Shown here: positions 13,189 through 23,757 of the stretch, one piece after another
Position numbering within the stretch: the stretch's first letter is position 1
Layout of the letters: each line of letters starts with the position of its first letter
Assembly (NCBI RefSeq): GCF_022458985.1
Contig: NC_061773.1
Coordinates: 23,842,001 to 23,906,000, forward strand
Reading direction: 5' to 3'
Source of the DNA: Mugil cephalus
Taxonomy: Eukaryota; Chordata; Actinopteri; Mugiliformes; Mugilidae
Length of the DNA: 64,000 bases
The notes under the pieces: generated by a model
Seen by the model: the letters and a program-made list of their open reading frames with translations, nothing else
The model's database searches: none
Told to the model about the DNA's origin: nothing
Made by a program: the position numbers and the translations under genes

Positions 13189-13924
13189 TATTCGTGGTTC
13201 TTTCCATGCAAAAAACAGCCACTAGGTGCCGCCAGAGGACTTCAGAAAAAGATGAGACCTCTTTCTGTGTGGGTACTAACTACAGTCTACTTTCTAAAAG
13301 TCTCAGTGGTAAAATTTGACAAAGTCAGTTTAAAAAATATATATATACAGTATATACAGTATATATTGAAATATGCAATAATATTTCATATGTAAGTTGA
13401 AAAACGATCTAAATCTTGAGGCTCAGGTCTCATTTTATGTTTTTGAATCCATATTGCAAACATGGTACATGGCAAACTTGGCATGTTTCTCCATACAGAA
13501 ACACATAGTATACAATTAAGGAGGCAGATGGAAAAGAAAGTGGATGCATTATAATATCAACTAATATGCACATGTATCAGTATGCATGCACACCAGGACA
13601 TGCATCCATACTTGCACACACATTTACACCTAATATGCTTCTGCCTACAACATGTATGCATGTTGCTGGGGTATACAGTATTAAATTACAGGATATATAT
13701 ATATATAAACAGTATCCTATCCTATCCTATTGAGGCAACAAGCTGACACTTGCTCTACATCTGGAAACAACCTAATAAAAGATTCATAGAATTTAGATTA
13801 TTATTATTTGTCATCTTTTAATGTAAGATTTTTTTTTTAACAGTATAATAACACGGTTTTATTTATTTATTTTTTAACAATGAGATGGATGACAATGTTA
13901 AAATGCGTGTGTCCAAAGCACCGG

Positions 13925-14153
13925 AGTATTTAATTCAGAGCTTTTCAACCTGACGTCACTGGACCAGGCGGCTCGGATTCGACAACATGTCGGGTTGCTA
14001 AGGTAGCTAGCCAGCTAGCCAGCTAGCCGGACTTACGCGACTCAATGATGTGGCTGGAGATAAAAAACGGGCCGGGACGTGCCAGCGATAGAACAACAAG
14101 GGCTTTGCGCAGATGAATCGATTATGTCAGAAACTGTAAGAACAGGAGAACGG
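13925..14153 (+). promoter_or_regulatory. candidate promoter and non-coding first exon
   Basis: A CpG-bearing block in AT-rich surroundings. It has a perfect CRE palindrome TGACGTCA at 13,951-13,958, and about 200 bases later a strong donor (ACG|GTGAGT, exon end 14,153). This could be a far-upstream untranslated first exon of ptpdc1, whose ATG exon is preceded by an acceptor-like TTTCAG, or of an unannotated RNA. It is inferred from composition and splice signals alone. Confidence 0.35.
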
Positions 14154-14574
14154 TGAGTTGGGCCTGTCCTGGTCACTATGCTAGCTCCAGCTAATACGCT
14201 AAGCTAATTAGGTGGCGTTAAGCCGTCGGCTACCTGCAGCATCAGCACCACTGCCTCCTGGGCTAACGCTGCAAACTTGTAGCCTCTCAAACGTGACGAT
14301 TAAAGGCAATGCCAGTGAGCTTGAAGCTGATGCACATGTTAGTGCGGCTCGTAAAAAAACAAACAACTGCTGATTAGCTGAGTTTGCACATGCAGACAGA
14401 AATACACCTGCAGCCTTTTCTACTTTACTGTAGTTGCACAGCTTCTTAGGAGGACTCCCAGTTTACCCTCGGGGGGTTTCTCATGTCAGTAGATGCAGTA
14501 GGTCTCACTTCTAACCCTGAAGTGAGCGTGGAAGGACTTTCACAGTCCTGCTGGGGACCGTGCTCTTTGATATG

Positions 14575-14660
14575 ATAAGATTATTTTTGATATAAGGTTT
14601 TATTCGTCACGTGCACAGGTATACACAGTACAATGCACAGTGAAATGTATTTTTTACCTG
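14575..14660 (+). repeat. retrotransposon-derived fragment
   Basis: The run 'ggttttattcgtcacgtg' followed by 'cagtacaatgcacagtgaaatg' has the look of fish non-LTR or SINE 3' ends. Divergence is high and no body is recognisable. Confidence 0.4.
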
Positions 14661-15411
14661 CAGCCACTAGTAAAAGAAAGAAAGTATTACAGTAGAAACA
14701 ATAATAATTACACACACCACAAAACGTGAAAAGATTTATATAGTTATCAACCTATAACTGAGAAAAATGAAATATAAACTGTAAAGTTGAAGTGTAAACT
14801 TACAGGTGATAATAATTATTTCATCGTGTAGATTCAGGTAGTTCTGTCTCCTACATGTATAAAAAGGATTTTCAGCACCGCAGATATTTTTGCTTGTCAG
14901 CACAGGAAAATATAAGATAAGTTATGCCTTTATTCATCCTGTAATGTGGAAGTTGTCATTGTTAACAGCAGCAGAGACGTTCAGCATCACAGACAGTGCA
15001 CCCAGTGCACATATGGGTGGACTAAAGAATAAAAATATAAGAATATTACAAACAAACATGGCAGTGTTCAAGTAAGAAGAACGGTGACATAGATAGATAA
15101 TAAGGATAGGAAAAAATATTGATATGGAAATACACCACGATGTTTTTTCTTCTGATACAATAACGTGTTTGAAAATCTTAATATCGATTTTGAAAGATTA
15201 AGAAAAAGTTATGTTTTGGGCCGATCGTGAACAACTTCCACACCACCAGAACCTTTTCTGTAAATGGATCATTTGGATTTATATAATTTTTTGACTCCAA
15301 CTCTTTCAAATAGTCCGGGAATAGTCCATGTCAGAGATTCAACCTGCACAACCACAAAAAAACAGCACCACGTTTTTAACCTTCGGATCAACTGTGTGAT
15401 GGAACCAATTA

Positions 15412-15468
15412 CAATCAGAATCAGAATTACTTTATTGATCCCAGGAGGAAATTACTTTTCTTACAGCA
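15412..15468 (-). repeat. non-LTR retrotransposon 3'-end fragment
   Basis: It contains 'actttattgatcccaggagg' followed by 'aaattac'. This is the reverse complement of the 'AATTTCC...GGGATCAATAAAG' tail common to fish LINE-like elements. Confidence 0.5.
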
Positions 15469-16779
15469 GCTCCAACCCAAAGTGAACCAGTGTCAGAATA
15501 AGTAGTGTCTCTGGATGATAGCAAATAGTGTCAAACTAGTTCTGCTGTTTTTTGTTGAAATGAGTGTCCAGATACAGTTAGCCAGCTGATTAGCCTCTCA
15601 GGAAGCGTCAATGCTCCTTTGTGTCTCTGTGGTCCAGTTTCATGGAGGACGTCGATCGTTGCACTGTGACAGATGTATTGTATTGCCGTGATGTATTGTT
15701 CTTGAAGCTGTTTATTCTTGTTGCCTAATCAGGATCCCCTCAGGCTCATTACCACAGATTAAACATGGTGCGAGGAACACCGCACCGTCAGGCATATTTC
15801 TTTACTAGCGCTCAGTGGAAATGACTCTCACATCCCACACTCATTAGTTGCATCTCTGAGAGATAACGCTCGGCTTTTCACACCGTCTCCGTCATGTCCA
15901 CAAACACACAGGCTTCCCAGTGGACGTCAGCTTATGGACGCACCATAAATGTGTGAAGGAACTGGAGTGAATTTGTTCCTGATTAACACTTGTAGAGGAG
16001 TGAAGAGGTTTATTTTTGTTTCACGTCTGGGCTCAGTTTTATATATTTGACGCAGACGAGGAACAACTTCTCATTCGCGTCATCGAGAGCTTCCTGCAAA
16101 CAATGCCGAGCGGTGTCAGGCTCCAGAGAGACCCCTGAACTGATTGGATCGGGCGTCTTTCCGGCTGTGATGTTGGAAACACTTCAACCTGTGTCGCCGT
16201 AGGTTTCGGTGCCACGTTGGTTTGTTAGGTGAAGTGTGGATTACAGTGTAAAAGAAGTCCCGAAAACTGTTGTGGATGGAAAAAGGCCCGGTCTACCTTT
16301 ACATTTTCAATTATTCATGGGTAGACTCCAGCAGCATTACTCTTAACTGATGTGGTGTTGTGACCGGGCTCTGACCTGTCTCTGAAAGTGTCAAAGAGGC
16401 TTTTTAATTGCAGTTTCTCATCATATTTGTTTGTTTTTTTTTTTTTTCCCATAGAAAATGATCCGTATTGGATAATAGCGTTTCTCACGTTACTTATTAA
16501 GGACTTGAAAGAAATCTCCAAACAGCTGTGTTTTTTTTACCTGTGGTCCCACCTCACTTCTCAGTCAGGGTGGAGCCAAACCAGTGTTTTTCCACAATTT
16601 TAAAGTTTTAAATCTTTCCACTGAGATCCCACATGAAGACAGACAAGCAGTTGAAGCGTCACTCACCATTTTCACCATTTTGAGAGTTTTTGCAAACTGG
16701 ACAGTCGGTCAGTTAAGGAAGGACACAAGCAGATTAACCCATAATATAATGATTTGTCGAAGTCCTCTGCAGAGTAATT

Positions 16780-17433
16780 CAGAATAGACTTAGACTTTAT
16801 TTGTCCCAGGAGTGAGTTTCCACTTGACTGTACGTACAGTATATTCAACACAATAAGAAAGTGCTCAGATCAACATCGACTTATGACATTAGACATTGAA
16901 AATTGTGGACATGGATGACGGACGCAGGGCAGAAATTGAAACAAAAAACTGTCATCGGGGTGTTTTAGTTTAGGGTCGGGTATCTCCGACCTGATGGTGG
17001 TAGGATGGGTTGTTGGTTGTGAGGTTGTGTGTGGGAAGAGCGATGATTGTGGAGGCAAAAGTGTGTGATGCGTGTTAATTTTGTGTGTCTGTTGGAGGCT
17101 GAAAACACGGCGTAGAAGCAGATGGAGCAGTAGAGGAGGATCGGTTGTGTGACGCTCTCGTAAAGGAGTAACAGCAGGTGGTGGTGGGGGTGTGATGTGG
17201 AGTGCTTTCAGTTTTCTGATTGCTGACAGCTGTTGTTGGCTACTTTTCTGTATTTCTTGTGATGTGTTGATCAAAGCTGAGTTTATTGTCAGAGTGATTC
17301 CAGATATTTGAAATTGTTCCACAGATTCAGCGGCCTGGTTTGTCGATAGTGACGTGGAGCTGTGTTGATGGGGGGGGGACTGAACACTGTTTCTTTGGTG
17401 TTGCTTACTTAGTGAAAATGGTTGTTGGAGCAC
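16780..17433 (-). repeat. probable retrotransposon-derived block with a low-complexity open frame
   Basis: At the left edge 'cttagactttatttgtccc' is a minus-oriented LINE-like tail. Just upstream in that orientation is a 187-codon open frame (17,433-16,870) rich in Ser, Thr, Pro, His and Gln. I see no reverse-transcriptase or other domain motif in it. I read this as an element fragment rather than a cellular gene. Confidence 0.4.
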
Positions 17434-17559
17434 GACTGGGTGAAATGTGTGACTGTGTTGTGTTAATCCAGAAGAGAAGTAGTGGCAGAGAGAAGTGCGA
17501 GTAGGACTGAGACACTTTAAAAATGTCTGGATATTTTTTGTAACTTTACTTCCTCATTC

Positions 17560-17750
17560 TTACACTATTTTTAAGATTGTTTTATTTTTCTCTTATTCTG
17601 ATTTTTATTTTTTTCTTTGAATCGTATTCTTATGTCTGTGTCTGGTCACATTTATGTTTTCTGTTGTCTTGAGACTCTTGGACAAAACAATTTCCCTTTG
17701 GGGATCAATAAAGTAATCTTGAATCTTGAATCTTGGATCTTGGATTGTTC
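17560..17750 (+). repeat. non-LTR retrotransposon 3' tail with TTGAATC repeats
   Basis: It ends 'caatttccctttggggatca' then 'ataaagtaatc' and a short tandem of 'ttgaatct/ttggatct'. That is the usual form of a fish LINE-like 3' end with its terminal microsatellite. The coding body is absent. Confidence 0.6.
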
Positions 17751-18838
17751 GTGTCGTCTGAGTATTACATCATATTGCATTGAATGCTTCTCATCATAGC
17801 TGTAGAAAAAGGTTTAGAGGGCATCGTGTCTCAAAGTGATTTAGATTTCCATGATCTAAATACGTACATTTCAAGATTGGAGCAGAATGTGGTGAATCGT
17901 AGCCTGATCTCTCAATTAGTTAACACATGAGAATCAGGTTCAGTCTTGAAATGGAAAAACAAGAAAGGCTAAAGGGATCATGGAACATTTGTATTGTCAT
18001 CATTTGTCAACAGGGTTCGACTATGGTCTATGGAGATTCACCCAAACGACAGCTATTAGTTATAAATGTTTGTTATTGATAATGTGCCACCACATATTCC
18101 ATGTAAGCCTTGTGAAATGTGTCGTGTGGGGACGTCCCGACAGGGTCAGGGCTTCGGTTTGAGGCAGATCTGAGCATTTTTTTTAATAATTGGAGCAGTA
18201 TTGTGCTTCAGACAGGCATGATCTTTTATAGTTATTTATTTTAGAGGTGCCATAAACCGAAAACCATGTCTCAGTGGAGTCAAAGCGTCTTCTGTTTTAA
18301 TGGCAATTGTCTGCTACAGTCTACAATTGTCTACAATTGCCCCTGAGAACCTTTTTCAGGCTCTGCTTCTACATACATGCATCGCTGCAAATCCTGAAAG
18401 CCGGTCGTTTTCCATGCTCGATTTAAGCCAGATCTTCAGGCGCCTCGGTGCAGAGAGTAATGCGTTGATGGACAGAGGAGAAACACACAGCTGAGCCCCG
18501 TGGAGCTGAATTTGATCTGCAAATCAATATGATATCTGTTGTAAAAAAAATATTAACTGAAAATACTTTAAAAGAAAACTAACTGCATGTAAGGTGTTTG
18601 TTTAGAATGACTTAATCCCTTATTGTCATACATCTTTGCTCTGATTGGATGTTGGAATTGCTTGCAGAAATTTGTCCCTCAATAAAATCCAAATGGAGTG
18701 TAACCAGACTTATATTATCATAAGAGCTGACTTTAGCTATGCCAGGCTAGAAATCTGTAATCGTCACTTACCACAGCGTGTTTGGAACAACTTTTCTATT
18801 CACAGGATCAGTGCAAACATCGTTCTTGTTCTGTGAAA

Positions 18839-19743
18839 TTAACCCTCAAGCATCCTTTTAATTTACTACCGTCTTGTAACCTTAGCGGACAAAAATGTCC
18901 TTGTCCAAAATATAAAAACGTAACGGATTCATATTTTTTTCAGTTTTTTTCCTGCATAAATCTTTTAAACCAATTCAGCACTTTACAAAACTACCAAAAA
19001 TGAAATCCTTTTGAGGAGTTTTAACCCTCTAAATACCAGTTTTACTTGAAATCACTGTTTTTACGGAAAAAAAAAGGAAAAATTATCTGTTTTCTATAAA
19101 AGTAATGTTGGATGACTGGGTGTTTTTTTTCCAGATCTTCTAATCTTGGGTTTGACCAAGATTATCTAAAATATTGACTTGATTGGATTATTAGTTTTTG
19201 TGTAGCATCAGATTTAAAATTTACTACCCTCTTGTAACCTTAGCAGACAAAAATGTCCCATTGACTTCCATTATAACAACATTTTTTTTTTTGATCTCTC
19301 AGCCACGGCACAACAAAATAATTCATTCTCGAATATTAGGGTTTAATTCAGGAGAAAATTGGCCAGATTTGTCATTTTTTTAGTGTTCAATGCTAAAATC
19401 AGCCATTTTTCCATTGCAGTCTCCATCAGTGTTGTAAATTGTCAATGGAGTGAAATGAGCAGACAACCAAGCATTTTCAACTTTTGTCCGGTATTTTTGT
19501 AAAGTGCTGAAGTGGTTTAAGAGATTTATGCAGAAAAAAATACTAATCCATTAAGGTTACAAGAGGGTGGTAAATAATTTTCACAGTGTTCTGTTGACCT
19601 ATTGGAATTAATGTGTTTTGAATTTCAAAATTTGTGTAGAGATAGACTTTGTTACAAAAAATTGTGCCATATGCACAACCAAAATGGCAGCCAAATGAAG
19701 AGGACATTGGACAGAAATGTCCCTAAGGTTGCTTTAGGGTTAA
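18839..19743. mobile_element. non-autonomous TTAA-flanked inverted-repeat transposon (piggyBac-like)
   Basis: TTAA stands at both ends (18,839-18,842 and 19,740-19,743). The termini are inverted copies: TAACCCTCAAGCATCCTT on the left and, reverse-complemented, TAACCCTAAAGCAACCTT on the right. The interior repeats a 'taccctcttgtaaccttagc' module in both orientations near 18,868, 19,222 and 19,551. The TTAA target and CCCT-type termini are known hallmarks of the piggyBac superfamily. There is no transposase frame, so it is a MITE-type element of about 900 bases. Confidence 0.7.
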
Positions 19744-20189
19744 GGTGATTTGTGTTAGTTACATTTAACACGTCATCATCTTTGTGGGAACGTTTCTCTT
19801 CGGCGCGAAGGAAGGAAAAAGCGGCGGTCAAGGAACTTTTTGCTCATCAAAAAGTCACCACGAGGTGCAACAACCTTCCTACATTGTTAATGGATCTCAG
19901 TGAGCTGCAGAGCTGCAAAGGTGCAGAGTTTCACTCCTGCAACATCACTTAGCACATGGCGGCGAAGGGCCAATTAGACCCACGGGTGTAACGTGAGGAG
20001 CAGCTGGTCCGTGGAGTTAGAACCGACACTCTTTGAGATCCGTGTGACACAACAGTCATGCTTCTTAAATCAGAAGTGCAAGTCAAGAGGTATTGTGCAG
20101 CTTGTCTAATACCGAGGATAACTAGTCACCTGAATAATATATAAGTGTGACATCAGTGTTGTAAAATAGGGGTTTTCTGTTACGAGTGA

Positions 20190-20470
20190 CGAGGTCGTCT
20201 CTCCTCTAAGTCGTCGCCGTGTCGAGCATGTGTCGGCGCTGCTGAGGACAGTGAGGTTTGTAACTCGGCACCTCGGGTTTCGGATGTGCTCCCCGGTCCC
20301 GCTGCTTCCTCACGGGCGCCGCCGCTCACCTGGTCCCAGAGGTGCAGTGGTCAGGCTGACACACGAGCTGCCGAAACAGCAGCTCCGCTTGCACGTTTCC
20401 TTCCCTCTCCCCTGGGTTATATCCTGCCAGGCAACGCCGCTCACTCTCCTCATATCTCTTCTGTGTGCAC
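20190..20470 (+). promoter_or_regulatory. ptpdc1: CpG-rich block upstream of the ptpdc1 ATG exon
   Basis: CpG density rises sharply between a silent AT-rich stretch and the ATG at 20,605, which makes this the nearest promoter candidate for ptpdc1. The 'tttcag' at 20,591-20,596 just before the ATG could be a splice acceptor, which would place a 5' UTR exon in or before this block. No core promoter element was identified. Confidence 0.4.
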
Positions 20471-20518
20471 ACACCTTGCGACTGTTTGCGTTATCGGCAC
20501 AAACAAAGCTTTAGCTTC

Positions 20519-20553
<35 letters not shown>

Positions 20554-20604
20554 ACCAGCCTTTGAAAAAAAAAAAATGTTTGTTCACACCTTTCAGCCCC
20601 TGCC

Positions 20605-20692
20605 ATGGCCGCCGGTGTCAGCATACTGAGTGACCTGCCTTACTCCGTGAGTGGAGTCCGCACTGGAGAGATCAGCTCAGACATGGAGACAG
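20605..20692 (+). CDS. ptpdc1: ptpdc1 coding exon 1a (start MAAGV)
   Basis: The ATG sits in a good context (GCCATGG) and gives MAAGVSILSDLPYS, matching the mammalian MAAGV start. The donor is ACAG|GTAGG, leaving phase 1 for the exon at 24,342. Confidence 0.88.
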
Positions 20693-23600
20693 GTAGGACA
20701 ACTCTGCAACACAGAAACACAGAAACACAAACTGGAGCTGCTCCTGCTTTTTATGTGGTGATGACACGGCACAGGACCCTAAACTAAAGTTAAACTGCTT
20801 CTTTTTTTATACAAAGACAGTATTTTAAAGTGGGGCTTGTAGAGGAAATTTTAAGCAATTAGACTAAACTATATTAATCTCTGCAGTTTTGCACGAAACA
20901 GATATGACTGGTGTTGTATTTGATTAAAGCTGGTGGTTTAGGAGTTAAGAAATACATGCTCACACGTAGGATAAACTTAAATAACTTTTGTTTTAGAATA
21001 TTCTGGGTTTTGTGTATCCTGGATTGGCAACAACAGCAAACAGTAAATTGAATCGTAAATGCCTCAGTAGTAAAGATGAATGAAATTCCTTCTATGTGCG
21101 ACAAAAAAAAACATTTGCAGAAGTTACATTCAAGAATCAAAATTATACAGTTTAGAGACAAACTGATTAGACTTAGACTTTAATGATCCATGAAGGAAAT
21201 TACTTGGTCACAGTAGCTTAGTTGAACATAATAGTAAAAAAAAAAAAAAGAAAGAAATGAAATTGGATTAAAATAAAATAAAAAGTTAGTATTATCTATT
21301 AAAATGAAATAAACGCTGTAATGTAAAAAATTACAGAATTAGCATTCTGAACAAAAGTACAAAAGTAGTCAATAATCTGAAGATGAATCGCTAATGAACT
21401 ATTCGTCAGCGCATTTTGTGTGATTTGAGAACAAAATTATTTTAGGCTGGGAGCGATTTTACTTGAAATATTCTGCTGGATCCTTCTGTCTCTAAAATGT
21501 TTCATCATGAGCTCCAGAAATTAAATCCAGCCCTGGCTATAAGACACTTTTAAAGAACACTAGATAATAAGTAAACTAGTAGAGAACGATGTTCAGCACA
21601 TGTGTCTTGTTGTAGCCTTCTCTCTCTCATCTTGATGTCAGTCAGGCTCCTCCGGCCTCAGTGAGCCGGCAGTATCATCTCACCTTTTGGCTTCGGTTTG
21701 ATGGTGGACCGGCTATTGAATTGTTGAGTAGCCTTCGTGCCTTAATGCTTTGTCTGTACCCAGTGTGTACAAAGCCCCTGCGTTATTACTGATCGTCTGT
21801 TATCGATTATACCGTCATTCATATCCTGTTCCATTAACAGTCTAGTTGATCCAGCTGCTTCCAGCCGTGGGCTGTCTTGCTTTTCTTTGTTTCGTTTTGT
21901 CATTAACGAGATGTTACGGCACAAATTAGTCAGACGGGTCACATGTTACACTGTTATTTTCTATTCTACTGTGATTGTTAAGGACAAATATATCCAGTCA
22001 ACGTCTGATCTATTCTCAAAAGTGTGTTACAACATGTGTGTATTTAATCTAAACAGTGACAAACATTATGCAGAATGCAGTGCACATGATACACGCACAC
22101 AAAACATGTTCGGCTGATGCATAAAATTAAATATTTACCTCCTTAAAGTGCTAATCTCATTTAATAAATGTCAGCTATGCCACTATCTATTTATTGGCCA
22201 GTGAGTTAACACAATGGTGACTGAGCCTATGACCTACTAATGAAAGAACTGTGATGAAGTATTTTCATTATTACAAACTCCATGTTTGTCACAACATCTG
22301 TTGTAGCTGGAACCTTCTGAACTGTTATCAGGCAGTAGGCGACGGGTTCCAAGGTTGTCGTGAAACCAAGGGAACATTACTTCTAGTGCTGCAGCTTCAC
22401 TCCAAAAGCTTTGACTGGTAAAAAACCATAGACTGTATAAATATGGAAAACATGTCCCCATGCCAAGCCAATCCTGGGGACACGGGCAGCGCCATCTTGC
22501 TGATGACTCGACCGTTTTTTGGTTTAATTAATATTACGCTTTTTTGCATTACGTGCTCTACCTTCACCAGTTGCAAGAAAATGTTGGATTATACACTGTA
22601 CTTATTCTTAAAAATCTCCACGGGACCTTTTTTTATGGAGGGGTTGGCATGGCAACTGGTGGTCGCTATTGTGCCACCTCCTGTTTCCATAGCGTCAAAT
22701 AACGAACGAAAGCAAAACATATCCAAACAATTGACACTTGAACATGCATCAACATTATATTAACTACCTAAAATGACAAAAGCCACCCCTGAAAAAATTT
22801 GTTTGATGTGTATTTTAGTGTTTTAGTTTGGCCCAAGTCCCATCCACTAACATGGAGGAGGTGGAGCTTATGACCTATACTGCAGCCAGACACCAGGGGG
22901 AGCTCTACTTGCTTCGACTTCACTTTTGCGTCCATCTTTATACAGTCTATGGTAAAAACACATTTTGACATTTTTTCATGAAGTTATCACAGTGCATTAT
23001 ATGAATGAGGTAGCGTCGAGCTACAACGTGCTACAACGGTAATTTTTAGACAGCAGGTCAGTTAAAAATATTTCAGTGAATAACTGAACAAGGAGCGGCC
23101 ACAGTGAGTAGGTTGAAGAGCTGCAGGCGACAGGCTGCACACCACTTGTCAGTGATGTAACCAGCTCTTTTCACTGTGCACTGGTGTTCACTGACTCATT
23201 GCATGTGCTGCAGAAAATCTGTTTATGGGCACTGAAAAAAAAGTTCCGCATTCGCTGTTATCACCAGTAGCAACAGGTGTCCCCAAAAGAGTAACGCTTA
23301 ACCGTCATCTACGGCGCTGTTGGATAACGTATGCATTCAAAATGTAATAAGCTTTCAATCACTACCATAACTACTTAATTATCACCACTATTCCTTTAAT
23401 GTCTAGATCACGTGAACCTCTCAACACTCAATTTTTTTCTTCAGTCTTCAAGAATATTGGAATTAACATGAAGCAAATGAACGGGTGCATTGTACATCTT
23501 AAGCAGCCGTTTATGCTGATGTCATTTGCTGCATTTAACTTTGTGCGAACCACTTGCCTATTAATGATCCAATTAAAAGCAGAGAAAGGCGCCTCATTGT

Positions 23601-23726
23601 TAAACACCGGTCGACGCTGCACCAGATGCACGGGCCTTTAAAAAAATAAACAATACAATAACTGCATTTTAATCTTTCAGTTACAAGCCGCCCGCCTCAG
23701 ATCCCTGCTGTGTTTGCCTCTGTGTG

Positions 23727-23757
<31 letters not shown>

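Larger units (their letters stand above)
9868..13900. other. non-coding barx1 upstream flank
   Basis: The barx1 5' UTR and promoter must lie at the left edge, where the sequence is CpG-rich to about 10,330, but no TATA box is obvious. The rest holds no recognisable exon. Contents include a decayed dispersed repeat near 12,905-13,060, a (CTTAT)n array at 13,140 and AT-rich unique sequence. Confidence 0.55.

Noticed and set aside
16870-17433. 187-codon open frame on the minus strand, the longest outside the known genes
   Set aside because: Low-complexity Ser/Thr/Pro/His/Gln composition, no domain motif, and retrotransposon tail sequence directly beside it.
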